A DNA stretch of 48,413 bases from an uncultured Lachnospiraceae bacterium. GTDB taxonomy: Bacteria > Bacillota > Clostridia > Lachnospirales > Lachnospiraceae. The notes beneath the pieces are model-generated. The model made no database searches, was not told where the DNA came from, and worked only from the letters and a program-made list of their open reading frames with translations. Below, in pieces: positions 26,035-37,300 of this stretch. The position numbers and the translations under genes are program-made. Each line of letters starts with the position of its first letter. Positions within the stretch are counted from its first letter, which is position 1. The stretch lies in NCBI GenBank assembly GCA_902766825.1, contig CACXFB010000072.1, forward strand, positions 1 to 48,413, given 5' to 3'.

Positions 26035-26277
26035 AATTTAAATCCTCGCTTTCCTGTCGTTGATTAAAATATTATAGAATTAAATTAATATCCGCAAAAA
26101 AGTATATACTATAGAAGTTGTTTTTTCTATAAAAAAATGATTTTTGATGAATTTTATATGGAGAAATATAACAAAGTTACACGCAAAATGTTACTAGAAT
26201 ATAACGCATGTGTATTTTTGTACAAATAGGATATGATAAAACCTTTATAAATTTATGAAAAACCACTGAATTTGATG
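26035..26277. other. Divergent intergenic region between icd and the surface protein
   Basis: This is very AT-rich with no credible gene. It holds the icd promoter candidate near 26060-26095 on the minus strand. A TATAGAAGTTGTTTTTTCTATA inverted pair (arms TATAGAA and TTCTATA) lies around 26111-26132. I see no riboswitch or RNA gene. Confidence 0.6.
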
Positions 26278-26306
26278 TTGAATAAGAATTTTTTTTGTAA
26301 TATAAT
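26278..26306 (+). promoter_or_regulatory. Strong promoter of the surface protein gene
   Basis: TTGAAT (26278-26283), a 17-base spacer and a perfect TATAAT (26301-26306). The untranslated leader is about 90 bases long. Confidence 0.8.
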
Positions 26307-26403
26307 GATGACGTAATCATGCGTGAGGTATTTCTGTGCACTTTTGTGTGGGGACTACCAATTATTAAAACAAAACATTAATGAAAAGGAAAGGGATGCG
26401 AAG

Positions 26404-28221
26404 ATGAAAAAAACTTTTAAGAAAATTGTAGCAGCAGCTACAACAGCAGCTCTTGCATTTGTTGGAACAGTTACATTTAATCCGGCAGATGCTAAGGCAG
26501 ATGATAACTATTATGTTATTGGTAATGAGGATGTAATTGGTGGATGGAATATGGAAAATGCAAAGCAAATGACAGCTTCAAGTGATGGAACATATTCATT
26601 ATCATTTGATGCAAGTGCAAGTACTACATATTTGTTTAAGATAACTCCAACTACTGAGAACTGGGATTCTGCTATAGGAACTGAAAGTGGCGATAATTTT
26701 GCAGGACTTGCATTATCTGCAGGAACTGCAAAGATTACATTTGATCCAAGCAAGGAAGGCGATGCCAGAGTAACAATGACTGGTCTTGTTGCACCTAATC
26801 CGGCTGAAACTTATTCAGTAGTAGGAGTCACAAGCTGGGACCCTGCCGAAGGAAAGGTTATGACCAAGAATGATGACGGAACATACACAGCAGTATTTGA
26901 CAAACTCGCTGCTAATTCATATGAGTTTAAAATCGTTCAGGACGGTGCTAATTACGGATGGTATAAAGCATTCGGAACTGGTGATGATGGAAAGGCTAAT
27001 TATACGAATACAGATGGAGTAGAGTGGGATGGTAATGAAAAACTTACTATTACATTTAATCCTGAGACTGAAGAAGTTACATCTAAAGCAGAACAGTTAG
27101 CAGCTGAAGAAGAGGAAGAAGAGGAAGAGGAAGAAGAATCTGATCCAGATGCAACAACTGTAACGGTTCATGTATCGACAGAATGGCTTAAGGCAAACTT
27201 ATATGCATTCACGACTGCAGAAGGTAAGGGGCTTACAGGTGATTGGCCTGGAGCTGCTTTGAAGGCAAATAAAGACAACGAAGGATATATAAGCTTAAAG
27301 GTTACTCTTGATACTACAGAGGATATCACGGTTATTGTTAATGGTACTAATGCTACTGATAAATCTTCTGCTCAGACCGTAAATATTCCACTTACAGTTA
27401 AAGATGGAGCTAATGAGTTCTGGATTACAACATTAGATACAAAGTCAGATGAAGCTGATGAGTTTGGTAATACAAATTTCCTTGCAGAAGTTTCTGATGA
27501 AGCTCCAGAAGGATGGGTATCTGGCGAAGTTGAAGAAGCAGAAGTAGAAGAAGAGACTGGCGATGATGAGACAGGTGATGACGAGACAGGTGATGATGAA
27601 GAAGATGCAGCTTCAGCATGGGATGATGCTAAGCTTAAGATTCACGTAAAGATGCCTGAGCTTGAGAACTGGGATGCTCTTGGAATCTATGTATTCGGAA
27701 CAGGCGAAAGCTTTGGATGGAACGGTGGTTCAGGAGAACTTACAGGTGCATGGCCAGGAAAGGCTTTAGTTCTTGAGAACGATTCTGAGACATGGTACGC
27801 ATTTGGTGGAACATTCTCTGATGGATTCTATGATATTATTATCAACAACTTCGTATCTGATGATGAAGCTGCTGAAGGAGCAATCAAGTGCCAGATTAAG
27901 GAACTTGAGCTTACAGATGGTGAGTACTGGATTACAATCGATGTTGATGAAGAAGGTAAATTTGTCGGAACTGTATTGACAGAAGCTCCAGAGGATTATG
28001 ACGGAACAGGTCTTTCTGATGACCAGATCGCTGAAGATCCAACAGCTGATGATACAGATGACGCAACAGATGATGTAGCAGATGATGATACAACAGATGA
28101 TACTACAGGAGCAAATCCAGCTTCAGGAAGCACAGACGGACTTCCGGTTGCAGGTGCAATGGTAGTTGTTATGTTCTCTGCAGCAGTAGTTGTTGCAAGC
28201 AGAAAGAGAAGAGCTGCTTAA
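26404..28221 (+). CDS. Secreted cell-surface protein with starch-binding-like modules
   Basis: This 605-aa protein has a Sec signal (basic KKTFKKI, hydrophobic core, cleavage probably after ADAKA near residue 34). Two beta-sandwich modules follow: A1 (about 35-130, WGG-type start) and A2 (about 137-230). An 11-residue Glu run at about 235-245 leads to two modules with LTGDWPGAAL near 279 and LTGAWPGKAL near 449, resembling CBM25/26 starch-binding domains. Repeated TGDDE and Asp/Thr-rich linkers join them. The end has LPVAG, a hydrophobic helix and RKRR, a layout like a cell-wall sorting signal, though LPVAG is not a standard sortase motif; it may simply be a membrane anchor. The start at 26404 is supported by AGGAAAGGG and the signal peptide. 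It carries no catalytic domain, so it may hold starch at the surface. Confidence 0.8.
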   Translation: MKKTFKKIVAAATTAALAFVGTVTFNPADAKADDNYYVIGNEDVIGGWNMENAKQMTASSDGTYSLSFDASASTTYLFKITPTTENWDSAIGTESGDNFAGLALSAGTAKITFDPSKEGDARVTMTGLVAPNPAETYSVVGVTSWDPAEGKVMTKNDDGTYTAVFDKLAANSYEFKIVQDGANYGWYKAFGTGDDGKANYTNTDGVEWDGNEKLTITFNPETEEVTSKAEQLAAEEEEEEEEEEESDPDATTVTVHVSTEWLKANLYAFTTAEGKGLTGDWPGAALKANKDNEGYISLKVTLDTTEDITVIVNGTNATDKSSAQTVNIPLTVKDGANEFWITTLDTKSDEADEFGNTNFLAEVSDEAPEGWVSGEVEEAEVEEETGDDETGDDETGDDEEDAASAWDDAKLKIHVKMPELENWDALGIYVFGTGESFGWNGGSGELTGAWPGKALVLENDSETWYAFGGTFSDGFYDIIINNFVSDDEAAEGAIKCQIKELELTDGEYWITIDVDEEGKFVGTVLTEAPEDYDGTGLSDDQIAEDPTADDTDDATDDVADDDTTDDTTGANPASGSTDGLPVAGAMVVVMFSAAVVVASRKRRAA

Positions 28222-28255
28222 TAAGCATTTAATTTCATAAACGTTACATGATTAC

Positions 28256-28292
28256 AACTCCTGTCGCAATTTAATGCGGCAGGAGTTTTTTT
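28256..28292 (+). terminator. Terminator of the surface protein gene
   Basis: AACTCCTGTCGC (28256-28267) pairs with GCGGCAGGAGTT (28276-28287), one wobble pair, 8-base loop, then T-run. Confidence 0.92.
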
Positions 28293-28384
28293 GTTGCTTT
28301 TTTACTGGTATTTAAATTTTAAAAGTGTTACCATATGAACATGGGTATTATTCGGTGTAGTGGAAGAAAAGAAAGGGTATAATT

Positions 28385-28828
28385 ATGTTATATTCCAAAT
28401 TGACAGATGAAGTAATGAAACTTGCATACAATGCACATCATGGACAGGTTGATAAAAGCGGTGTGCCGTATATTTTTCATCCGTTTCATTTAGCGGAACA
28501 GATGGATACAGAGGAAGAAGTTGTGACAGCACTTTTACATGACGTATTGGAAGATACGGGCATAACGGTGGAACAGATTAGGGTACTTGGAATAGGAGAT
28601 AAAGTCATAGAGGCACTTTTGCTTCTTACTCACGATAAAAGTATAGATTATATGGAATATATAGAGAGACTTAAGTTAAATCCACTTGCCAGAAAAGTAA
28701 AAATGGCTGATTTAATACATAATATGGATCCTACAAGATTAGAATGCGAGAATGATTCTACAAGAAGAAGGCAGGAGAAATATAAGAAGGCATATAGGAT
28801 ATTAGAGGACTGTGAATTGTCAAGATAA
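28385..28828 (+). CDS. Stand-alone HD-domain (p)ppGpp hydrolase (small alarmone hydrolase, MESH1-like)
   Basis: This 147-aa protein consists of only the hydrolase half of RelA/SpoT enzymes. The metal-binding residues are all visible: His in NAHHGQVDKSG near residues 17-25, HPFHLA near 32-37, the HD pair in ALLHDVLEDTG near 49-59, and Asp with His-Asn in KMADLIHNMD near 105-114. There is no synthetase, TGS or ACT domain. Family members remove the 3' pyrophosphate from (p)ppGpp, or from related nucleotides. An AAAGGG ribosome site precedes the ATG. It is monocistronic between the surface protein and carAB. Confidence 0.88.
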   Translation: MLYSKLTDEVMKLAYNAHHGQVDKSGVPYIFHPFHLAEQMDTEEEVVTALLHDVLEDTGITVEQIRVLGIGDKVIEALLLLTHDKSIDYMEYIERLKLNPLARKVKMADLIHNMDPTRLECENDSTRRRQEKYKKAYRILEDCELSR

Positions 28829-28892
28829 AAAAGTTCACAAAAATCCAGTATTAACATTTTTTATTTTTTAGAAATAAAAATGATAATGTTAC

Positions 28893-28921
28893 TTGTTTTT
28901 AAATGTCGTATGTGATAGAAT
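28893..28921 (+). promoter_or_regulatory. Candidate promoter of carAB
   Basis: TTGTTT (28893-28898), a 17-base spacer and TAGAAT (28916-28921), leaving a leader of about 265 bases before carA. Confidence 0.6.
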
Positions 28922-28964
28922 ACTATCAATTTAGGCAAAGGACAAGGAAGGGAAAAGATAAGTT

Positions 28965-29123
28965 ATGAAGACAGTCGTATTTTTGACATATAAACATCAT
29001 AACAACAACAGATTGTGGCATACACATTCCTGTCACTTTAGCCATTTCATTTTTAGTAAAATTTATAATAAAGTATTCAAAGAGAACTATTGTTTAGATA
29101 TGGTTATTTCGGTTTCATTATAA
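28965..29123 (+). CDS. Possible 52-aa leader ORF before carA
   Basis: An ATG-initiated frame lies in the carAB leader, with AAGGAAGGG 12-13 bases upstream. It encodes a His/Asn-rich peptide (YKHHNNNRLWHTHSCHFSHF). It has eight His in 52 residues and no Arg or pyrimidine-linked codon cluster that would make an obvious attenuator. It may be chance in AT-rich DNA or a small regulatory peptide. Confidence 0.25.
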   Translation: MKTVVFLTYKHHNNNRLWHTHSCHFSHFIFSKIYNKVFKENYCLDMVISVSL

Positions 29124-29191
29124 TCGTTATTATCATTTTCAGTAGTTCTTATTTTTTGGGTAAGTAATTGTACAGAAAGGATTTAAAACAG

Positions 29192-30286
29192 ATGAAGGCT
29201 TTTCTTATTCTTGAAGATGGAAATGTTTTTGAAGGTGAGAGCATTGGTGCAGCTAAGGAAGTCATAAGTGAGATTGTATTTAATACATCCATGACAGGCT
29301 ATCTGGAAGTTCTTACAGATCCCTCATATGCAGGACAGGCAGTAACAATGACATATCCTTTGATTGGTAACTATGGAGTATGCTATGACGATATGGAGTC
29401 ACTTAAAGTGTGGCCGGATGGATATATCGTAAGAGAAATCAGCAGACTCGACAGTAATTTCAGAAGTGAGGCAGGAATAGAGGAAGTTCTTAAGAAACAT
29501 GAGATTCCGGGAATAGCAGGAATTGATACAAGAGCTTTAACAAAGATCCTCAGAGAAAAAGGTACCATGAATGGTATGATTACTACTAATGAGAATTTTA
29601 ACAAGGAAGAAGTAATCAGCAAGCTTAAAGAATACAAGGTAACAGGTGTTGTAAGAAAGGTTTCACGTACTGAAAAAGAAGTGATTGAACCAATGTGTGA
29701 TATGCAGGGAAAGACTCCTTTAAATGTTGCACTTTTAGACCTTGGAACAAAGAACAACATTGCAGCTTCTCTTGCACGCAGAGGATGCCGTGTTACAGTA
29801 TATCCGGCATATACATCAGCAGAGGAGATTCTTGATACTAATCCTGATGGAATTATGCTTTCTAACGGCCCTGGAGATCCAAAGGAATGTACAGAGATTA
29901 TTGCTGAGATTAAGAAGCTGTATGAAACAGATACACCTATATTTGCAATCTGTCTCGGACATCAGCTTATGGCACTTGCTAACGGATTTGATACAAGCAA
30001 GATGGTTTACGGTCACAGAGGTGCTAATCACCCTGTAAAAGACCTTAAGACTAACAGAGTATATATTTCTTCACAGAACCATGGATATGTGGTAGAAGAA
30101 GATTCTATCGACCCTAAGGTTGCAGAGGTTGGATTTATCAATGCCAACGACAAGACTATTGAAGGTCTTAACTATATAGGTAAAAAGGTATTTACTGTAC
30201 AGTTCCATCCGGAAGCATGTGCAGGTCCTGTAGATACAGCATTTTTATTTGACAGATTTATTGAAATGATGGAGGTGTCTGAATAA
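29192..30286 (+). CDS. carA: Carbamoyl-phosphate synthase small subunit
   Basis: This 364-aa glutaminase subunit hydrolyses glutamine and channels ammonia to CarB for carbamoyl phosphate, the precursor of pyrimidines and arginine. The N-terminal domain opens [16 protein letters not shown]. The class I amidotransferase domain has [11 protein letters not shown], the nucleophile in CLGHQLMAL and the His/Glu pair in [10 protein letters not shown]. The start is at 29192 with GAAAGG upstream; a TTG eight codons earlier is rejected. The carA stop and carB start share one base, so the subunits are translationally coupled. Confidence 0.96.
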   Translation: MKAFLILEDGNVFEGESIGAAKEVISEIVFNTSMTGYLEVLTDPSYAGQAVTMTYPLIGNYGVCYDDMESLKVWPDGYIVREISRLDSNFRSEAGIEEVLKKHEIPGIAGIDTRALTKILREKGTMNGMITTNENFNKEEVISKLKEYKVTGVVRKVSRTEKEVIEPMCDMQGKTPLNVALLDLGTKNNIAASLARRGCRVTVYPAYTSAEEILDTNPDGIMLSNGPGDPKECTEIIAEIKKLYETDTPIFAICLGHQLMALANGFDTSKMVYGHRGANHPVKDLKTNRVYISSQNHGYVVEEDSIDPKVAEVGFINANDKTIEGLNYIGKKVFTVQFHPEACAGPVDTAFLFDRFIEMMEVSE

Positions 30287-33200
30287 TGCCAAAGAATAAA
30301 GATATTAAGAAAGTATTAGTTATCGGTTCAGGTCCTATCGTAATCGGACAGGCAGCAGAGTTTGACTATGCAGGTACACAGGCATGTCGTTCTCTTAAAG
30401 AAGAAGGAGTTACAGTAGTTCTTGTTAACTCTAACCCTGCTACAATCATGACAGATAAAGAGATTGCAGACATGGTATATATTGAGCCACTGACACCTGA
30501 CATGCTCAAGAAAATCATTATTAAGGAAAAGCCGGACAGTGTACTTCCTACACTTGGAGGACAGGCTGCCCTTAACATCGCTATGGAACTTGAGGAATGC
30601 GGATTCCTTAAAGAGAACAATGTTAAGCTTATCGGTACTACATCACTTACAATCAAGAAAGCAGAAGACAGACTTGAATTTAAAAAGACCATGGAAAAGA
30701 TTAACGAACCATGTGCTGCCAGTGAGATTGTAACAGATGTTGAAGCTGCTGTAGCATTTGCAGGAAAGATCGGATATCCGGTTGTTATCAGACCTGCATA
30801 TACACTTGGTGGAAGCGGCGGTGGAATCGCTCATACACAGGAAGAACTTGAAGATATCTGCTCTAACGGTCTTAGACTCAGCCGTGTAGGACAGTGTCTT
30901 ATCGAAAGATGTATTGCAGGATGGAAGGAAATCGAGTACGAGGTAATGAGAGACAGCAATGGTAACTGCATTACCGTATGTAACATGGAAAACCTCGATC
31001 CTGTAGGTGTTCATACAGGAGACAGTATCGTAGTAGCTCCTTCGCAGACTCTTTCAGATAAAGAGTATCAGATGCTTAGAACATCAGCTCTCAACATTAT
31101 TACAGAGCTTGGTATCACAGGTGGATGTAACGTACAGTTCGCACTTCATCCAACATCATTTGAATATTGCGTAATCGAGGTTAACCCTAGAGTTTCGCGT
31201 TCATCAGCACTTGCTTCTAAGGCAACAGGTTACCCAATCGCAAAGGTTGCGGCTAAGATTGCTCTTGGATATACACTTGATGAGATTAAGAATGCGGTAA
31301 CACAGAAGACTTACGCAAGCTTTGAGCCTGCACTTGACTATGTTGTAGTTAAGATTCCAAAGTGGCCATTTGATAAATTCATCATGGCTAAGAGAACTCT
31401 TACAACACAGATGAAGGCTACAGGAGAAGTTATGAGTATCTGTACTAACTTCGAAGGTGCACTTATGAAGGCTATACGTTCACTTGAGCTTAACGTATAT
31501 TCTCTTGCACATGGCGGATATGATCAGTACTCAAAGGATGAGATTATCGAACTTCTTCACAGAATAGATGACAGAAGAATATTTGTTATAGCAGAGGCAA
31601 TCAGACAGGGTGTTGATTATGACACAATTCATGATATAACAAAGATTGATAAATGGTTTATCGATAAGATTGCAATTCTTGTTGAATTTGAAAAGAGACT
31701 TAAAGAAGAACCTCTTACAAAAGAGCTTATGCTTGAAGCTAAGAGACTTGAATTCCCTGACAGAGTTATTGCACAGTTTACAGGCAAGACACGTGAAGAG
31801 ATTCACGCAATGAGAAAAGAGATGGGAATTACAGCTGCATATAAGATGGTTGATACCTGTGCGGCTGAGTTTGAGGCTCATACACCTTATTATTATTCAT
31901 GCTTTGGAAGTGAAAATGAGGTTAAGCCTGTATCAACTAAGAAGAAGATTATGGTACTTGGTTCAGGACCTATCAGAATCGGACAGGGTATCGAGTTTGA
32001 TTACTGTTCAGTTCACAGCACATGGGCACTTAAAGAGCGTGGCTATGAGACAATCATAGTTAACAACAACCCTGAGACAGTTAGTACAGACTTTGATATA
32101 GCAGATAAGCTTTACTTTGAGCCTCTTACACCGGAGGATGTAGAGAATATCGTTGATCTTGAAAAGCCTGATGGAGCAGTTGTACAGTTCGGTGGACAGA
32201 CAGCAATTAAGCTTACAGAAGACCTTCTTAAGATGGGAGTTCCTATCCTTGGAACAAGTGCTGAAAATGTTGATGCGGCAGAAGATAGAGAGCTCTTTGA
32301 TGAGATTCTTGAGGAGTGCTGTATACCTAGACCTGCAGGAAAGACTGTGTTTACAACACAGGAAGCATTAGAGGCTGCTAATGAGCTTGGTTATCCGGTA
32401 CTTGTAAGACCTTCTTACGTTCTTGGTGGACAGGGAATGCAGATTGCAATCGGAGATGATGATATAAGAGAATTCATGGCAATCATCAACAGAACAGTAC
32501 AGGAGCATCCAATCCTTGTTGATAAATATATCATGGGTAAGGAAGTTGAGATTGATGCCGTATGTGACGGAGAAGATATTCTTATCCCTGGTATCATGGA
32601 GCATATCGAGAGAGCAGGTATCCACTCAGGAGACAGTATTTCCGTATATCCTGCAATGGATCTTACAACAAAGATTAAGAATGTAATTGTTGATTATACA
32701 AGAAAGCTTGCGCGTTCATTACACGTAATCGGTCTTATCAACATTCAGTTCATCGTATTCCAGGATGAGGTTTACGTAATCGAGGTTAACCCTCGTTCAA
32801 GCCGTACTGTTCCATACATCAGTAAGGTAACAGGTATTCCTATCGTAGATCTTGCTTCAAGAGTAATTCTCGGTGAGAAGATTAAAGATCTCGGATACGA
32901 GAGTGGACTTGCCAAGGAAGCAGATTACTATGCAATCAAGATGCCTGTATTCTCATTTGAGAAGTTAAGAGGAGCTGACATAAGCCTTGGACCTGAAATG
33001 AAGTCAACAGGTGAGTGCCTTGGTATAGCTAAGACATTTAACGAAGCTCTTTACAAAGCATTCTTGGGTTCAGGAGTTAACCTTCCAAAACATAAGAAGG
33101 CAATTATTACAGTTAAAGATTCTGATAAGCTTGAAGCTGTCGGAGTAGCTGAGAGACTTAAGAACTTAGGATATACAATCTATGCTACAAGAAGTACTGC

Positions 33201-33483
33201 AAAAGTACTTAACGAACATGGTGTAGATGCAATCAAGATTAATAAGATTGGCAAGGAATCTCCAACAGTTATGGATGTATTGCTTGGTCACGACATCGAC
33301 CTTGTTATTGATACACCTACACACGGAAGAGATAAGACAAGAGACGGATTCCTTATTCGTCGAGTTTCTATTGAGACCGGTGTTACATGTCTTACAAGTC
33401 TTGATACAGCTAACGCATTACTTACAAGTTTGGAGAATGCTGACAAGCACAACCTTGAGATAATTGACGTAGCAAGAATTTAA
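30286..33483 (+). CDS. carB: Carbamoyl-phosphate synthase large subunit
   Basis: This 1065-aa ATP-grasp enzyme makes carbamoyl phosphate from bicarbonate, ammonia and two ATP. The two homologous halves are obvious: [20 protein letters not shown] at residue 6 and [20 protein letters not shown] near 552, each followed by a Gly-rich ATP-grasp loop ([11 protein letters not shown] and [11 protein letters not shown]). The C-terminal 140 residues form the allosteric MGS-like domain ([15 protein letters not shown], then [11 protein letters not shown]). Length is normal. The start overlaps the carA stop. A hairpin follows 40 bases after the stop. Confidence 0.97.
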   Translation: MPKNKDIKKVLVIGSGPIVIGQAAEFDYAGTQACRSLKEEGVTVVLVNSNPATIMTDKEIADMVYIEPLTPDMLKKIIIKEKPDSVLPTLGGQAALNIAMELEECGFLKENNVKLIGTTSLTIKKAEDRLEFKKTMEKINEPCAASEIVTDVEAAVAFAGKIGYPVVIRPAYTLGGSGGGIAHTQEELEDICSNGLRLSRVGQCLIERCIAGWKEIEYEVMRDSNGNCITVCNMENLDPVGVHTGDSIVVAPSQTLSDKEYQMLRTSALNIITELGITGGCNVQFALHPTSFEYCVIEVNPRVSRSSALASKATGYPIAKVAAKIALGYTLDEIKNAVTQKTYASFEPALDYVVVKIPKWPFDKFIMAKRTLTTQMKATGEVMSICTNFEGALMKAIRSLELNVYSLAHGGYDQYSKDEIIELLHRIDDRRIFVIAEAIRQGVDYDTIHDITKIDKWFIDKIAILVEFEKRLKEEPLTKELMLEAKRLEFPDRVIAQFTGKTREEIHAMRKEMGITAAYKMVDTCAAEFEAHTPYYYSCFGSENEVKPVSTKKKIMVLGSGPIRIGQGIEFDYCSVHSTWALKERGYETIIVNNNPETVSTDFDIADKLYFEPLTPEDVENIVDLEKPDGAVVQFGGQTAIKLTEDLLKMGVPILGTSAENVDAAEDRELFDEILEECCIPRPAGKTVFTTQEALEAANELGYPVLVRPSYVLGGQGMQIAIGDDDIREFMAIINRTVQEHPILVDKYIMGKEVEIDAVCDGEDILIPGIMEHIERAGIHSGDSISVYPAMDLTTKIKNVIVDYTRKLARSLHVIGLINIQFIVFQDEVYVIEVNPRSSRTVPYISKVTGIPIVDLASRVILGEKIKDLGYESGLAKEADYYAIKMPVFSFEKLRGADISLGPEMKSTGECLGIAKTFNEALYKAFLGSGVNLPKHKKAIITVKDSDKLEAVGVAERLKNLGYTIYATRSTAKVLNEHGVDAIKINKIGKESPTVMDVLLGHDIDLVIDTPTHGRDKTRDGFLIRRVSIETGVTCLTSLDTANALLTSLENADKHNLEIIDVARI

Positions 33484-33520
33484 TATATAAGTATATATTT
33501 ATATACATTAGTCTGATTAT

Positions 33521-33565
33521 AAAACCTTGATGGTCCCTCTGTATGGATGTGACTGTCAAGGTTTT
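33521..33565 (+). terminator. Terminator after carAB
   Basis: AAAACCTTGA (33521-33530) pairs with TCAAGGTTTT (33556-33565) around a 25-base loop that can fold further. The 3' arm supplies the T-tract. Confidence 0.7.
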
Positions 33566-33618
33566 AATAATAGAATGGATTAAAAAATTGTCCGAATTAG
33601 AAAGAAAGGTTGTAAAAG

Positions 33619-34275
33619 ATGAACTTTAAAGGTGCAATATTTGATCTGGATGGTACATTGATTGATTCTGCCTGGGTATGGGAGAAGATAGACCACGATT
33701 TTTTGGGGGACAGGGGACTTTGCGTTCCACCGGATTACCCTGAAAAGATAGCACACATGGGCTTTGAAGCAAGTGCAAAGTATACAATCGAACGATTTGG
33801 GTTTGAGGAATCGGTTGAGCAGATAATGGATATATGGACAAAAATGTCTGAAAAAGAGTACAGGGAAAATGTAATGATTAAACCTTATGTCAGGGAATAT
33901 CTTGATTATCTGAAAAGAAATAATGTTAAAATGGCTGTCGCGACAGCTTCGTTTGAGGGGCTTTTTATGCCATGTCTTGAAAAAAACGGTATTGCAAAAT
34001 ATTTTGATGCAATAGTTACTGTAGGTCAGACCGGTAAAGGAAAAGACTGTCCTGATGTATATATTCTGGCTGCAAAAAAACTTGGCTTAAAGCCTTGTGA
34101 ATGTGTTGTTTTTGAAGATTTACCGACAGGAATTATAACGGCAAAATCAGCAGGCTTTATGACGGCGTTTGTACCGGATGATTTTACGAAAGTTTCGCGC
34201 AAAACTCACGAAAGGGAAGCTGACTATATTGTGGATAGCTATAAAACGCTGATAGATAAACAATTTACAGTGTGA
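33619..34275 (+). CDS. HAD-family phosphatase, beta-phosphoglucomutase-like
   Basis: This 218-aa HAD hydrolase shows motif 1 as FDLDGTLID (nucleophile Asp9, acid Asp11), motif 2 in AVATASF near 108-114, the motif 3 Lys near 135 (TGKGKDCPD), and motif 4 in VFEDLPTGI near 161. The helical cap between about 15 and 85 is the C1 type of sugar-phosphate phosphatases and beta-phosphoglucomutases. AAGAAAGG lies 9 bases before the ATG. The exact substrate cannot be read. It is followed by the divergence to the c-di-GMP gene. Confidence 0.87.
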   Translation: MNFKGAIFDLDGTLIDSAWVWEKIDHDFLGDRGLCVPPDYPEKIAHMGFEASAKYTIERFGFEESVEQIMDIWTKMSEKEYRENVMIKPYVREYLDYLKRNNVKMAVATASFEGLFMPCLEKNGIAKYFDAIVTVGQTGKGKDCPDVYILAAKKLGLKPCECVVFEDLPTGIITAKSAGFMTAFVPDDFTKVSRKTHEREADYIVDSYKTLIDKQFTV

Positions 34276-34303
34276 GTTTTGTGCATAATATATATATAAT
34301 ATA

Positions 34304-34332
34304 TTGCACCATTTTCTATACGATGTTATAAT
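34304..34332 (+). promoter_or_regulatory. Promoter of the GGDEF/EAL gene
   Basis: TTGCAC (34304-34309), a 17-base spacer and a perfect TATAAT (34327-34332). The -35 overlaps the right arm of an AT-rich near-palindrome, GTGCATAATATA...ATATTGCAC, at 34281-34309 that may also serve as a hairpin for the preceding gene. Confidence 0.8.
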
Positions 34333-34382
34333 TAACAGATAGAATACAATTATTTTTGCATTGTATGGAAGGGCTAAAATTC

Positions 34383-37300
34383 ATGGATGAAATTAAGGAT
34401 GATATAACTAAAACAGATAATAAACAGCTGGATTTGAATAATTTAATGGCTGACTTTCCGGGAGGAGTTGTCTATTTTCAGTTTAATGAGAAAATGACCA
34501 TTGAGTATTATACTAATAGTCTTTTAGGAATGCTTGAATGCGATGACAAGAATTTTAATAATTTATATAAGGGAAGTTTTAAAAGTATTGTCCACAAGGA
34601 TGATTTTGAACAGGTGTACAACTGCATTACGGAGACTATTTCCGAAGGGAAAAGTTCAAACGTTGAGTGCAGACTTGTGCTTCGCGGCAATAAGACAAGA
34701 TGGGTTTCAATGAAATTTATCATAAAGGGCAATAAGCTTACTAAATTACATGTTATTGCCAATATAATTGATATCGACAGTTATAAGGAAAAGGAAATTC
34801 GTGCAGGGCTTGAAAAAGAGAAGTACAGACAGATTCTCAATATGAATTCAAATATATATTTTGAATACAATGTTGCGAAGGATATTATTGTATTTAACAA
34901 CACTGATGATGTGTTAAGACTTGCAGGACAGCAGATAAAACAGTTCCGTAACAGGCTCATTGCAACTAACAGGGTTCATGAGAATGATAAAATGGAACTT
35001 TTGAATCTAAATAATTACGCTAATGGAAAAAGTGTTGAATTTCGCTTTATGAGTGTAGACTCGTCTGTTACATGGTGTTGTGTACGTGCTGTTGCGATTC
35101 TCGATTCGCGTAAAAACATAAAAGAGATCATAGGATGCATTGATAATATAGACAAGCAGAAGAAGGAGATGACCCAGAAGCTTGCAAGACAGCAGCAGGA
35201 TAGCTTGACACAGCTTCTTAACAGAAAGTTTACCCAAAAGGAGATAATTACTTACTTAAGTCATGAAGGAAGAGACGGTAACCATGCATTCATGATAGTT
35301 GATCTTGATAATTTCAGACAGGTAAATGAAACTTTGGGCAATCTTTTTGGAGATGCAGTTCTTATTAACATTTCAGATAACCTTAAGAAGATTTTTTATG
35401 AATCAGATATCGTTGGAAGAATCGGTGGGGATGAATTCCTCATTTTCATAAAGAACAGCAATAATCTTCGAATGCTTATCGATAAGACGGAGGATATAAG
35501 GGAAGTAGTACGTAATACTTACATCGGTGAAAAGGTTGACGGTACGATTACATGCAGTATAGGTATAACATTATATCCTGATGATGGTAAGACATTTGAG
35601 GAACTGTTTCGTAATGCCGATGTCGCTCTTCATAAAGCCAAGATGCTTGGAAAAGACAGATGTGAGTTCTACAGCAGGGAGCTTTCATTTAAGCTTGAAA
35701 ATGGCGGAAAGTTCTATAATGAATACAAGATGGAGCCGGTATCAAGAAACGGCCTCAATAATTTTGACAGAGAGATAACAACATTTGCATTCGACATAAT
35801 GGCAAGAACAAAGGATGTTAACAGTGCCATTAATCTTATTCTTGATAAGATTGGAAGACAGTTTGATGCTACATTTGTAAATATATATGAGATAGATAAA
35901 GATGCCGGTGAAGTTAACGTAACATATCATTGGGCAAAAGATGGAATCAAGCGAAGAGAGCAGGACAAGAAGATTTTCAGCTTCAAATACGATGAGAATT
36001 ACAATTCGGTATTTGATTCAGCGGATATGTATTGTGTTAATGATACAACCGGACATGTAAAAAATGCTTACAGTGAAGTGGTTGAGAATCGTAACATAAA
36101 ATCTTTTATGCAGTCTTTGATATTTGAAGATGAGTCAATTGAAGGATATGTGTGTATAGCAGATTCCAAGAAACCAAGAAAGTGGAGCAGATATGAAAAG
36201 GATTCTCTTGTAACGGTTACTAAGGTTATTGCCTCATATCTTCTTAAGATGCGTGCATCACAGAGGATGGAGGAAAAGCTAGAGACGCTTAAGAATTATG
36301 ATACTCTTACAGGACTTCCTACACTTGTTAAGTTCAAAGAAGAAGCTCATAAGATAATGCAGGAGAATGCAGATACAAAGTATGCTGTTGTAAGTATTGA
36401 TTTTAAGAAGTTTAAGTTTATTAATGATACACTCGGATACGAAGCAGGTGACAGGGTGTTAAGAGACTTTGCGGATTATATAAGACGTGATGAAATGATG
36501 AATGTTTGCGCCAGCAGGGTGGCTTCGGATAATTTTGTTCTCTTGTTTGAGCATATTGATGACAAGACTATAGTTGACAGAATAACATTTATGTCTGAAA
36601 AATTCGGGATTCATGAGCAGGGCAAATTCCTTAATATCAACATTATATTGTCGAGTGGGGCGAGTATTATTGATAATGCATTAGATGATCTTATGGTTCC
36701 GATTGACAATGCCAATATTGCAAAGAAGCAGGCGAAAGAACAGAGTAAATGTACATGTGTTTTCTTTGATGAAAAATTAAGGGAAAAGAGCCAGTCTGAA
36801 TTTGAGATAACAAATACAATGGAAAAAGCATTGGCTCATAATGAATTCAAAGTTTATCTGCAACCTAAAGTTTCACTTTCCGATGGTAAGTTAGTAGGGG
36901 CAGAGGCATTAATCAGATGGATTAAACCAAATGGAACGATTATGCCACCGGACAAGTTTATTCCTCTGTTTGAGAAAAACGGATTTGTAGTAAATCTTGA
37001 CTTTTTTGTATATGAAGAAGTATGTAAGATGTTTAAGAAATGGATGGGACAGGGAATTCATATTGTTCCTATCTCGGTAAATGTTTCAAGAATACATCTA
37101 TATGATGTTAAGTTTGTTGATACGTTTAAGAAGCTGATTGATTCATATGAAATACCACATGAATATATTGAACTTGAACTTACAGAGAGCATATTCCTTG
37201 ATAACACTGAAGTGGCCCTTACAACCATGAAGAATTTCAGAAAGTCGGGATTTAAAGTTTCGATAGATGATTTCGGAGCAGGATACTCATCACTTAATCT

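Larger units (their letters stand above)
28829..29191 (+). other. Long leader region upstream of carAB
   Basis: The 363-base gap contains a promoter (28893-28921) and a possible 52-codon upstream frame (28965-29123). No T-box, PyrR-type antiterminator hairpin with a T-tract, or other known riboswitch was recognised. The remainder is AT-rich. Confidence 0.55.

Noticed and set aside
26326-26403. 26-codon upstream extension of the surface protein
   Set aside because: The signal peptide begins at 26404 and the Shine-Dalgarno sequence lies just before it.
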